From Heloderma charlesbogerti (lineage: Eukaryota; Chordata; Lepidosauria; Squamata; Helodermatidae): 64,000 nt of DNA. Position numbers and translations under genes: made by a program. Positions 42,451 to 50,858 of the stretch are shown one piece after another (within the stretch, counting starts at the first letter, position 1; every line of letters begins with the position of its first letter). The stretch is from the NCBI GenBank assembly GCA_026122225.1, contig JANEZZ010001870.1, forward strand, positions 434,001 to 498,000, written 5' to 3'. The notes below the pieces were generated by a model. It was not told the origin of the DNA. It saw nothing but the letters and a program-made list of their open reading frames with translations, and ran no database searches.

Positions 42451-42987
42451 CACGTGTTGGCGAGAAATTAAGCACATAGAAGAAAGTGTGGGAGACGTTT
42501 GCCCATTGCATGGATGGAGATTGGTGATGCCGAGACTAGTCTCAGTCCATAGCAGAGTGCTCCATCACAGCACAAGCCTGCAGCCCCGAAGCCACACACA
42601 AACAGGAGGTACTTTCTTTCTTCCTCTGACAGCCAAGCAGGGCGCTAAAATTTATTTATTTAAAATATTTCTTGGCCGCCTTTCAGGGCAGAAGCCCTCC
42701 CAAGGCAGCTTACAACAATAACATACATAAAAATAGTTAAAATACTGAAAGTGATAAAAACATAAAAACAATAAAAGCCAACAATTAAAACCAACAATAA
42801 AATACTAGTTGCGTTTCCCTCGCCACGAGCAAAGGGCTGGATGTGCCTGATCTCAGAAGCTAAGCAGGGTCAGCCCTGGCTAGTCCTTGGATGGGAGACC
42901 GCCTGGGAATCAGGCTTCCTGCACTGAGCAGGGGGTTGGACACGATGGTCTTGCAGGCCCCTTCCAGCCCTATGATTCTACGATCAC
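42451..42987 (+). repeat. Composite repeat, copy 1 (unique block + LINE 3' UTR + 5S-like + CR1 tail)
   Basis: It starts at cacgtgttggcgagaaatta and ends with a CR1-type tail (cccttccagccctatgattc). In order: about 190 bp without known relatives (aagtgtgggagacgtttgcc), a LINE-type 3' UTR (atttcttggccgcctttcag, A-rich tract), gcgtttccctcgccacgagc, a 5S-like segment, and the tail. The same order without extra insertions is found reversed at 54475-54980. Confidence 0.85.
42845..42925 (+). repeat. 5S rRNA-derived segment
   Basis: ctgatctcagaagctaagcagg and then cttggatgggagaccgcctg match the internal control region (A-box and C-box) of vertebrate 5S rRNA. A 10-bp block (gtctgatctc) present in the other copy is missing. 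It is fused to a CR1 3' end, so it is a SINE3-like chimera and not a 5S gene. Confidence 0.85.
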
Positions 42988-43214
42988 TTTCAGCAAAAAT
43001 GCTTTTCTACAGTTAATGTAGCGGTCTTCCATTAAGAGTAGCCCTCAGCTTGATTTTGTCTGTGCAGTGTGGCTTCAATTCTTTGTAAGACTGCATGAGA
43101 TGGAAATGCCAAATGGCTGGATTACTATCTATGAGAGCAGAAAGGACTCACTGGGCATTTGAAATACTATGTACATGCATTTTCACTTCCCTTCTGGAAA
43201 AAAAAACCAACACA

Positions 43215-43456
43215 AGGAAATCAGCACAAGAGATGTATTTAATTAAGCTTTACTTGAACTGGGAGGGAAGAATTGTTTGCAAGTGCCATGGCTGAAATGG
43301 AAGAGAACAGGCTGCAGGAGCTGCGATGACCAAGATGCTCATCAGTCATCATGTTTCCATCCTCCTCCAGTAGTTGGAATGTCTCTGCCACTACCAGAGA
43401 CAGACAGCTCTGGGTCAAGTTCCTGGAAATGTTGGCAACTGCCTCCATGAACCATC
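43215..43456 (-). other. TUBGCP4: TUBGCP4 3' UTR
   Basis: From the stop codon to just past the ATTAAA. A G/T-rich element (minus strand cttgtgctgatttccttgtg) follows. The cleavage site is inferred. Confidence 0.75.
43238..43243 (-). terminator. TUBGCP4: Poly(A) signal ATTAAA of TUBGCP4
   Basis: The most common variant hexamer, about 215 bp after the stop, with a G/T-rich downstream element. Confidence 0.8.
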
Positions 43457-43472
43457 CTATTCTAATCCCACA
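43457..43472 (-). CDS. TUBGCP4: TUBGCP4 last coding exon (16 nt)
   Basis: The strong acceptor ctctttttctgcag ends at 43473. Joined to the AG left by the previous exon it encodes Ser-Val-Gly-Leu-Glu and TAG (43459-43457). Human GCP4 ends Ser-Phe-Gly-Met at the same position, so length and phase agree, though residues differ. The rest of the exon is 3' UTR. This is the least certain of the TUBGCP4 exons because so few codons are involved. Confidence 0.7.
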
Positions 43473-43917
43473 CTGCAGAAAAAGAGAGTTAATTACAGAA
43501 ATACCTCAATTCCACAGAATTCTATTAGCAAAATGAGAAGATCGGGCACAGTAGCAAGAACTACATAATAATACAACATCTAATAAATTATGCACACTTG
43601 ACCAGCTGACACAATTTAAACAGACCTCAGGGTGGAGAATTTGGATTGTTAAAAATGCACACAGGCCTGGTTATATTTTATCATTTTATATCCTACAACT
43701 TGGGCCTCAAAAAGGACCCCATAGCGGCTGATGCATAAAAGACAGAAGATCATATTAAAACAGCCAACTCAGATCCAGCAGTGATGCACCACACTGAGGC
43801 AGTGCCTGCAGATAAGCCTCCCTACCCACCACAGCTCCTTGGCCTTGCTGAAGCCCACCACCCCCAGCACACCTGTGAGAGGCGCCTGTCCCGTCTCCTA
43901 GGACTCCCCCGTCATAC

Positions 43918-44057
43918 CTGCCCAGTGTGCCTCCAGCCTGCGTGTAGTACTTGTTGTAGTCCAGGCGCAACAGCAGCTGAGCCAAGTCTGAATTTATCTG
44001 GTGGTTGTGAACGCTGGAGAGAATCTTGAACAGAAGCGAAGACTGGCAGCTGAAGCC
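43918..44057 (-). CDS. TUBGCP4: TUBGCP4 coding exon (second from last)
   Basis: The acceptor ggcctttgcag precedes 44057, and the donor gtatga follows 43918. It encodes GFSCQSSLLFKILSSVHNHQ, INSDLAQLLLRLDYNKYYTQ and AGGTLG plus AG of a Ser codon. This is the C-terminal end of the GRIP2 (GCP C-terminal) domain that contacts gamma-tubulin, nearly identical to the mammalian protein. The following 445-bp intron is compact. Confidence 0.97.
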
Positions 44058-44395
44058 CTGCAAAGGCCAACGCCAGTGAGCCACACGCCCTGGGAGGGAA
44101 GATGCCTCTGCCCTGACAAACAGCGCTCGGCCCATGCAGGCCCCTCCAGCCCTCTTGGTATGGTGCAGCAGCTGCCCACCTTCACACAGGGCTGGGATTC
44201 CAGATGAAGCCAGAGACCGCCTGCACCTCCGATGGCAGTGCAGGATCCAGGCGTACCCAAGCAAGGCCCCTGATCTTCCAGGGGAGGGGCAAATCCCGCT
44301 AGAACAGGCAGAATCCCCCTCCTCTGAGGAATCATGATGCATTCTATTTTGGGAATCCTTGTATAAGGTACTTAAACTACTTAATGATATTATTA

Positions 44396-44615
44396 AGAGC
44401 CGGTGTAGTGTAGTGGTTAGAGTATGGGACTGGGACTTGAGAGAGCTGGGTTCTAGTCCCCACTCGGCCATGACGCTCACTGGGTGACTTTCAGCCAGTC
44501 ACTGACTGTCAGGCTAACCCATCTCACAGGGTTGTTGTGAGGATAAAGTGGAGGGGGATTCATAAGTTCCTTGCAAGAGGAAAAAAAGGGATACAAATGC
44601 AATAATAAAATAAAA
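44396..44615 (+). mobile_element. tRNA-derived SINE in a TUBGCP4 intron
   Basis: tagtgtagtggttagagt (A-box) and ggttctagtcccc (B-box) are spaced as in a tRNA-type pol III promoter, followed by a ttgtgaggataaagtggagg body and an A-rich end with aataataaaataaaa. It is antisense to TUBGCP4. The exact family is not certain. Confidence 0.85.
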
Positions 44616-45010
44616 ATGATATGGGCAGGTCCAAGGGAGGAAGCACCCATGTTTTCCCCCGCAATGGTCTTTCCCTTCCCCTCACCCCTTGGGAACTGCC
44701 GGTCCAGAGAGGGAACGGGCTGCTAATGTGCCACAATTCCTCATGTCCCAGGATGCCTTTCCTGGCTAAGCTGCTTCTGAAGGTAGCCACTGCCAGAACG
44801 ACCACTGGGCATTCTGTCCCCCCCCCCCCCAGTGATCACAGCTAAATGGCTCAATCTCCCAACGAGGTGTCCACCAGAGGTAAAATGACCCCCCAGCACC
44901 CCTTCAGCCCATCAAAGAACTGCCTGCTGAGGCTCCAAAATGTTCCCGAGGAGGGGCGCTCCAAGAGCACTGATCTTTCGCGGCTCCTTGGCAGGAACAG
45001 GGACACACAC

Positions 45011-45127
45011 CTTGGCCAGAATACTCAGCTGGATGGTGCCTCGCTCGTCCAGCGGCCCCCGGTTCTGGCTGACGAGTGAGCAGAAGCTATGGCAGAGATC
45101 CAGGATTTCATTCAGGCAGTGGAAAGC
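45011..45127 (-). CDS. TUBGCP4: TUBGCP4 coding exon
   Basis: 39 codons between ttctgtgcag and gtgtgtgtcc, in phase 0 on both sides. It encodes AFHCLNEILDLCHSFCSLV, SQNRGPLDERG and TIQLSILAK, part of the helical GRIP2 domain. Differences from human are conservative (for example Arg for Leu after SQN). Confidence 0.97.
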
Positions 45128-45783
45128 CTGCACAGAAGAAGAGCATTAAAAGACCCAAGAGGTGACGGACACCAAGCATTGCAGCAGTCTTGGCTTTGCC
45201 TTTTTGGAGTCTCAGATATGCCAGTACTCAGGAGGGAACACATTTTGGGAAATGTTTACTCAAAACTTGTATGTCAGTTTAGTTCAATTCCATAAAGCAC
45301 CAAGGTGTAAGGGAAAAATCTAATTTGTTAACACACAGCACAGCAGCTACCAAAAGCCTGAAGCTTTTGTTTAAGCATTAAACTGGTCTAAACAAGTGTT
45401 TCCAAGAACTCTGCACATGCCTCAAAGTATGGTGCTTTGGGGAATGACTCTGGCGGTCTTCCCCTCCTCCACAGATGCTACTAAGCAGTCACAAAGAACC
45501 CTCCCCACCCCACCACCTGTCTGGAGGAAAACAGGCATGCTTGCATTCTACTCTACACTGAAGTGTACTCGGAGATCTGTAGCCTGATGCTGTTCAAGTC
45601 ACATTCCAGCCACATTCATAGTGGTTTGGTTTTTTGAATGGGTCCTCCATGTCCTGTTTGTGCTGAAGATAGGAGTGCATACCTATTAGATGGACCTTTG
45701 GCCTGTTCCAGCAAGATAACTTCTATGTTCATGGGGACCCAAGAGGGAGACTATTGACCATGAAGGTTGTAGGAGGGACTCAC

Positions 45784-45918
45784 TGGTTTCAGCAGAATGA
45801 AGGACTGAGCCAGGAGATTGCTCAAGAAGTGGTCATGTGCCAGTCGGATACTCTCAAAGTCCCGGGTGGAATTGATCTGTTGCAGTAGCTGTGAGAACTG
45901 AGATTCCAGGACATCCAC
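45784..45918 (-). CDS. TUBGCP4: TUBGCP4 coding exon
   Basis: 45 codons between gctctcag and gtgagtcc, phase 0 at both ends. It encodes VDVLESQFSQLLQQINSTRD, FESIRLAHDHFLSNLLAQS and FILLKP of the GRIP2 domain, colinear with vertebrate GCP4. Confidence 0.97.
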
Positions 45919-46192
45919 CTGAGAGCAAGCAAATCAGAACTCCCTTTTGCCACTGCAAAGGGCCAGGGGAAACCAGGGGATGTCCGTCGGAAGAGGAGGG
46001 GCTGCCCTGCACTTCCAGCCATCTCGATCAGCAGTTCCAGGGGGCAGATCCAGAGTCTCAAAAGAAGTGCCCATGTGTGCCCTTAGAGCAGCAGCAGCTG
46101 GGCTGCCCTGCTGCAGCTCAGGGCAGGTCTCAGCTGCGCCTGCCACCCAGTGCTCTCTGGAGGGAAGAGAGCACTGGATGCAGCCCCCTCAC

Positions 46193-46370
46193 CTGCAGGT
46201 AGTACTGCAGGTTGTCCACAAGAAAAGTCATGTGATGGCGCAGCCGCCACTTGACGGCATCTGTCCTGCTGGATTCCAGGCACTTGCATCGCGTCTGCAG
46301 AGCCCAGCAGTGCTGCAGCTCAGCCTGAACGCGCCGCACGCTCAGCAGGTACTTGAAGACTACGTTGTAC
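46193..46370 (-). CDS. TUBGCP4: TUBGCP4 coding exon
   Basis: 178 nt. The first G completes the Lys codon begun in the preceding exon. It then encodes 59 residues including YNVVFKYLLSVRRVQAELQH, TDAVKWRLRHHMTFLVDNLQ and YYLQ. This is the start of the GRIP2 gamma-tubulin-binding region. The run CKCLESSR is the least conserved part against human. Donor gtgagg. Confidence 0.97.
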
Positions 46371-46562
46371 CTGCAACCAAGGTGACAATGAGCAAAAGAG
46401 GGTTGGGCCAACCCGCACGACAAGAGCAAGTGCTCCTTCCAGAGCATCTTTTTCCAGAGAAAGAAAAGCAGAAGAGTGCTCCCTCCCTTCCCAGCTTCTG
46501 ATACTACCATCTGCCAATGACAAACGCCGCATAGGCTGCCTGAAAAGAGAGGCAGTCCTCAC

Positions 46563-46701
46563 TTTTCCAGGACAGCAGGAGTGAAGAGGATGTGCAGAGG
46601 CCATTGCACTTTGTAGGAGAGCCCCAGAGCAGCCCAGCCTGATGTGGGGGATTCATGAGGAGATAATTCCCGGGAAGGTGCCTCACGAGCCTGAGAAGCG
46701 T
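46563..46701 (-). CDS. TUBGCP4: TUBGCP4 coding exon
   Basis: 139 nt between ccttttcag and gtgagg. It completes an Asp codon, then encodes 45 residues (ASQAREAPSRELSPHESPTS, GWAALGLSYKVQWPLHILFT, PAVLE) and two bases of Lys. The Ser/Pro-rich loop followed by the conserved VQWPLHILF strand matches the linker into GRIP2 of GCP4. Confidence 0.97.
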
Positions 46702-47016
46702 CTGAAAAGGAAGCCCATGTTACAGCTTGAGCTTCAGCCAGGATGTAGGTGGGACACAGAAGAGCACAAAGACGGTTGCTAAGCACATGGGAGTCAACAA
46801 AGAATTGCACAGAGTCTGACTCTGTCTCTCTCATTCTACCCCCCCTACAAGCAGGCTGGCTTGTACTCCAGTCTCCTTGGCCAGGGTTATGTCTCTATGG
46901 AACAAAACTGATGTTGTGACTCTGTGCTCCTGCCACAGGCCCCGCTAAAAGCCGGGCAGATGCACACTGGCCGTGGGCGCTGAAACCGCAGTTGGGTTCC
47001 TGGCACCAACACCCAC

Positions 47017-47124
47017 CTCGGGACTCCTTTCCATGGTAGTGGATGGTCAAGTGAAGGAGAGGGAGCAGGTTGTCATCGTCTAGCAGCACTTTGTGGGCTG
47101 ACTGCTGGAAAGCCACATTCACAT
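47017..47124 (-). CDS. TUBGCP4: TUBGCP4 coding exon
   Basis: 108 nt between a ...ccctcag acceptor and gtgggt. It completes Asp, then encodes VNVAFQQSAHKVLLDDDNLL and PLLHLTIHYHGKESR, ending in one base of the next codon. His replaces Glu in the LTI(E)YHGKE motif. Confidence 0.97.
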
Positions 47125-47440
47125 CTGAGGGAAACAAGAGGAGGACAACGGAGGTGGCAATGTCTGCCTGAGCAAATGGAGAAACGTCTCATGCTATGCC
47201 CCTGCTGAGGGCCCTTCCCAAGGTTTGCACACCAGCAGCAGAACGCAGAGGCCAAAGCGTGCATTTGCTGGAGGCAGCACAAAGTCCTGGAAAACAGGGG
47301 AAGCATCTGAATGGCCAGCGGGAAGTTACCTTGTGTTACCTTCTCCCCACTCAGCCAAGACAACCCACAGCACAGCCTGGTGGAGGTGCTGGACACAGCC
47401 ACCCACGCCAGGCGGGCCTTGCTGGCACCAGGAGACTCAC

Positions 47441-47546
47441 CGTGCTCAGTCACTGCAGTGGGAGGTGTCTTTAGCATATGCTGTGCAATATCAATGAAGG
47501 CCTGAAACAGTTCTCCTCTTCCCAACAGATAAAAGTCTTTAATAAT
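47441..47546 (-). CDS. TUBGCP4: TUBGCP4 coding exon
   Basis: 106 nt between ctttctag and gtgagt. 35 codons (IIKDFYLLGRGELFQAFIDI, AQHMLKTPPTAVTEH) plus G. The conserved YLLGRGELF block is the GRIP1/GRIP2 junction motif of the GCP family. Confidence 0.97.
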
Positions 47547-47659
47547 CTAGAAAGAAGGAAGGATTGCTAGGGGCAATTGTTCAAGGAAGCCCTTCCAAGC
47601 TATTTTTCACTTGCAGGGGCTGGCATCCTCCTGAAGGATAGGAGCTTTACTACCGTTAC

Positions 47660-47710
47660 CTTTAGCTGTCCTATTAAATCTGATTCTTCCACCATCAGCT
47701 TCCATAAGTG
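47660..47710 (-). CDS. TUBGCP4: TUBGCP4 coding exon (51 nt)
   Basis: 17 codons, HLWKLMVEESDLIGQLK, between ctcctaag and gtaacg, in phase with its neighbours. Too short to be seen by length alone. Identified from GCP4 similarity and matching splice phases. Confidence 0.95.
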
Positions 47711-47980
47711 CTTAGGAGAAGAAGGAAACAGCCCATCAGTATCAAGACCCGGGGATCATGGCCCCCTATAACGCCACCTCCTCTTGCCCAGTGAAGACAG
47801 GACTGACTAGCCCACGCAGCCAGGGCTTCATCTGCCTGTTCTTATTGTCAGAGACCAGGCTGGCCATGCCCTCTGGTAGCGTATCTTCCTCCAGCTGGTT
47901 CTTGGTGAGGATGGCAAATAGTTCTCTGCCACTACCTCACAAAAAAGCTTACCAGACAAGGCCCTAAAACTACCACTGAC

Positions 47981-48105
47981 CTCAGCCACGGTGCTCCGTA
48001 TCCAGTCAACCACAGACTCAAAGTCTACCAAATTGAAGAGAAGCTGCTGCTTGAGACGATGCAACTCCGCAGCAAAAGTGTCTTCTTGATTCTTCAAGAT
48101 GGATC
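47981..48105 (-). CDS. TUBGCP4: TUBGCP4 coding exon (most upstream visible)
   Basis: 125 nt between cttattttgtag and gtcagt. It completes Gly, then encodes SILKNQEDTFAAELHRLKQQ, LLFNLVDFESVVDWIRSTVA and E. GCP4 is a subunit of the gamma-tubulin ring complex that nucleates microtubules at centrosomes. This exon lies in the N-terminal half (GRIP1 side). One notable change is Trp where human has Arg in VVD(R)IRSTVAE. In the remaining 16 kb of the window I recognised no earlier exon, so roughly the last 370 of ~667 residues are covered. Confidence 0.95.
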
Positions 48106-48284
48106 CTACAAAATAAGAGAAGGGACGGAAGAGTGGCCCAAACTGGTCTCTCCCACCAATGCCTTGTATGAGACAAATTGACCTGGCTTGCATGATCAAA
48201 ATAAGCCACTGTGGCTTACTTAAATCACAGCACAGATCGTGCAAACTGCCCCAAAGGCAGCCAATGTTGTTTGCTCATGAGCAA

Positions 48285-48475
48285 CAGCATGGGTTGGTGA
48301 GGCCTATGTTGCAGATACTTCAACACAGTGTAAAGGGGTTGCGATTTTAATTCATAAGCAACTTTCCATTTCAGTTCAACAGGTGATTTTTTTTATATTG
48401 AGGGGCATTTTTTGATCTTGGTAGGAAAGTATATGGGTAGACTATGCCCAACTGCTATGATCAAGGGATACTGGA
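48285..48475 (+). pseudogene. L1 ORF2 endonuclease fragment (detached duplicate)
   Basis: It is about 190 bp, strongly similar to 50535-50715 of the L1 downstream (gggttggtgaggcctatgtt, tcaacaggtgat, gaggggcattttttgatctt). It therefore lies out of order, 5' of ORF1. Confidence 0.75.
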
Positions 48476-49495
48476 CTTCTGGTTGGAGATGGTGTCGTGA
48501 TTGGCTCTTCGCTGCATCTCTCCAGTTTCAGCTTTAAAATTACCTCTTCAAGGCTGTTGTGTTATCTGGGTATTTGCAATTAAACTTGCTTAAGCTTCTG
48601 TTTTCTGTTTCCACATTTATATTTGCTTGTTGTGCTTTCGGAAGTGAGAGGAGGATGGCAACATCAAGGGGAAAGAAAGGCTTGGGGACGCCGGCAACCC
48701 CCCCCCACTGCCCCCCCCAGCAAAGGTTTCTAAAGACAATGGAGAGGGAGAGGAGAGGAGATGCTTGCTTTGATAAAAACTATGTCTTCGCAGTTATCAG
48801 TGCAGTCAAAGAAGCCTGAAACAATTCAGGATTCCATCACTACCCTTCAAGGGTCTGTGGACCTGATAAATATTTGTCTTCAAAAGATGGAGTCGAAAGT
48901 TAACGCACTTGAAGACCGGGTTACTGCTCATGAAACTGCTATGGATGCCTCTCATGATCGTCTGTCTGCTTGAATTTCTCAACTGGGGGCCTTTGCTCGG
49001 AGGGCTAACCTCCGTATTCTTGGCTTTAAAGATCTGGCTACAGATCTCTGTCTTGCTGAGGTCATGGATAAATCTCTGCGTGAGTTATTGGCTTTGCCTT
49101 CTGATTTTCCACCTGATATTCAGCATGCTTATCGTGTTCCCGGTTCTACATGAGGCATCAGAGCGGGACCTGTTATCGTTCAATGTTTACGTGCCTCTAC
49201 GAAAGATTATCGTGGCATATAATTATCATTGTACAAATTATTGAAAAATTATCATACCATATAAATAAAAAATATAAGATAAACGCATCTTATGCGTTTA
49301 GCAAGAGAGGGGGGTGAGCTTCGGTGGGGGCCAGCAAACAACAAAATTATGCTCTTCCCTGATTATACTAAAGAAATCGCTGATAGAAGACAATTTACCA
49401 AGGTGAGAAATCTGGCAAAGCAAATTAACTTGCAATATCATATCAAATATCCTGCCACGTTTTGCTTCTTGTTTTTTTTGGAAGACTAAATGAAA
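48476..49495 (+). pseudogene. L1-like 5' region and ORF1, broken
   Basis: After a short leader, ORF1 starts at the ATG at 48655 (MATSRGKKGLGTP). The coiled-coil part reads SITTLQGSVDLINICLQKME and SKVNALEDRVTAHETAMD in another frame. The C-terminal domain at 49290-49489 has KIMLFPDYTKEIADRR and LAKQINLQYHIKYPATF, the usual L1 ORF1 C-terminal blocks. An AT-rich stretch of about 85 bp at 49205-49290 interrupts it. Confidence 0.75.
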
Positions 49496-50423
49496 AAGTT
49501 TTTAAGTTCTGAAGCTGCAGAATCATCTTTCACTGGCATTAAAATCAGAACAAGGGATTTGACTTCTTCACTTTCTTGAGTTGGAATCCAGCCATTTTCT
49601 ATCTTTTTTTTTTTACTGCTCCTCTGAAGCATCATTTGGGTTATAGTTGATAAGAAGTCTGGGTGGCATGCCAGATCAAATGCACTGTATATTACTGTTC
49701 CCCCCCTTCTCTTTCTTTTTCCTTTCTTCTTTTCTATGTATAATGTATACATAATTCCTGTTTGTGTGTGTGTTAACTGACATATTTTGAGTAAATATAG
49801 GTTATACATTAACTATATTACATTCAGCTTAATAAGGTTATGGAGGTACATGTATATGCGTGTGTGTCTGTGTGTATGTATGTACACACATGAACACATC
49901 TCCAGATATAATATTAGTTAAAATATCCAATTGGCTTTTTATTTCTTTTTGTAATTATTATTACTATTTCTAGTTGGTTAAATTTGTAATGTTTGTAACT
50001 TTGCTCTGTGTATGTATTTAATATGTGGGAGGGGCTAAGCTGAGCACTGTGGTTACATGTCAGTCCAAATGGAAGGCAAAAGTTTTTATTTTTTGTTTTT
50101 GTTTAGTTTTTAGTTTGTTAGGGGTGCTGTTTTGGCACTTTTTATGGTAAGTGGACACAAATGGGGTAATTGAGTTTTATTTTTATTTTGGCTTTTTATT
50201 TTCATTTTTTGTTCGTATTTTGGAATAATTTTAAAATGTTTCTCAGTTTCTACACAACAAGAATTATTTTGATGAAGTCTGAAATGGTTGGTCCTAAATG
50301 TAAATTAAGGATGTATTTGTTATACCAATTACGGTATACAAATTTAGTCGTTTGTAAATCTAGAGAGATGTGTTTGGGTGGAGTGGCAAACTATTTGCTT
50401 TTGTTTTTTCAATGTTTAACATG
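49496..50423 (+). other. L1 inter-ORF spacer / AT-rich sequence
   Basis: Non-coding between ORF1 and ORF2 of the L1. It holds a TG/TA-rich microsatellite near 49855-49895 (gtgtgtgtctgtgtgtatgt). No gene seen. Confidence 0.5.
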
Positions 50424-50721
50424 ACTTCATGGAATGTCAAGGGGCTGTGAAATGTAAACAAACAGAAAAGAGTTCTTTTGACTTGGCCTTCTTACAAGAA
50501 ACTCATTTGATGGCTGCAGATCGGCAGATGATGCAGATTGGGTTGGGGAGGCCTATGTCACAAACACTTCAGCACAGTGTAGGGGTTGGGATTTTAATCC
50601 ATGAGCAACTCTCCATCTTAGTTCAACAGGTGATTGTTGATACTGAGGGGCGTTTTTTGATCCTGGTAGGAAGGTATATGGGCAAATTAATTGTTATGAT
50701 CAATGTATATGGGCCAAATTA

Positions 50722-50858
50722 ATTGGTCACATTGCTGCAAGCACCTTGTCCACACATCACCAGGTTGCAGGAACTGATCCCACAAAATCAGGCAGGTGGT
50801 AGCATCAGACATCTCAACTGAAACTGTGATAACAACAGCATCAAGTTTGCTGCAAGTT
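50722..50858 (-). mobile_element. L2-like fragment inserted in the L1 endonuclease
   Basis: caagcaccttgtccac and gaactgatcccacaaaat match the L2 sequence at 14750-14800. A stretch of about 33 bp (ttaattgttatgatc.atgtatatgggcc) is present on both sides, as in a long target duplication. Confidence 0.6.

Noticed and set aside
42845..42925. Genuine 5S rRNA gene.
   Set aside because: Only the 3' two thirds match, with deletions, and it is fused to a CR1 tail. A second copy has the same fusion.
44398..44470. tRNA gene suggested by A-box and B-box.
   Set aside because: The sequence cannot fold as a full cloverleaf and continues into a SINE body with an A-rich end inside a TUBGCP4 intron.
44818..44831. 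C-run as a functional element.
   Set aside because: A plain homopolymer in a TUBGCP4 intron with no other signal nearby.
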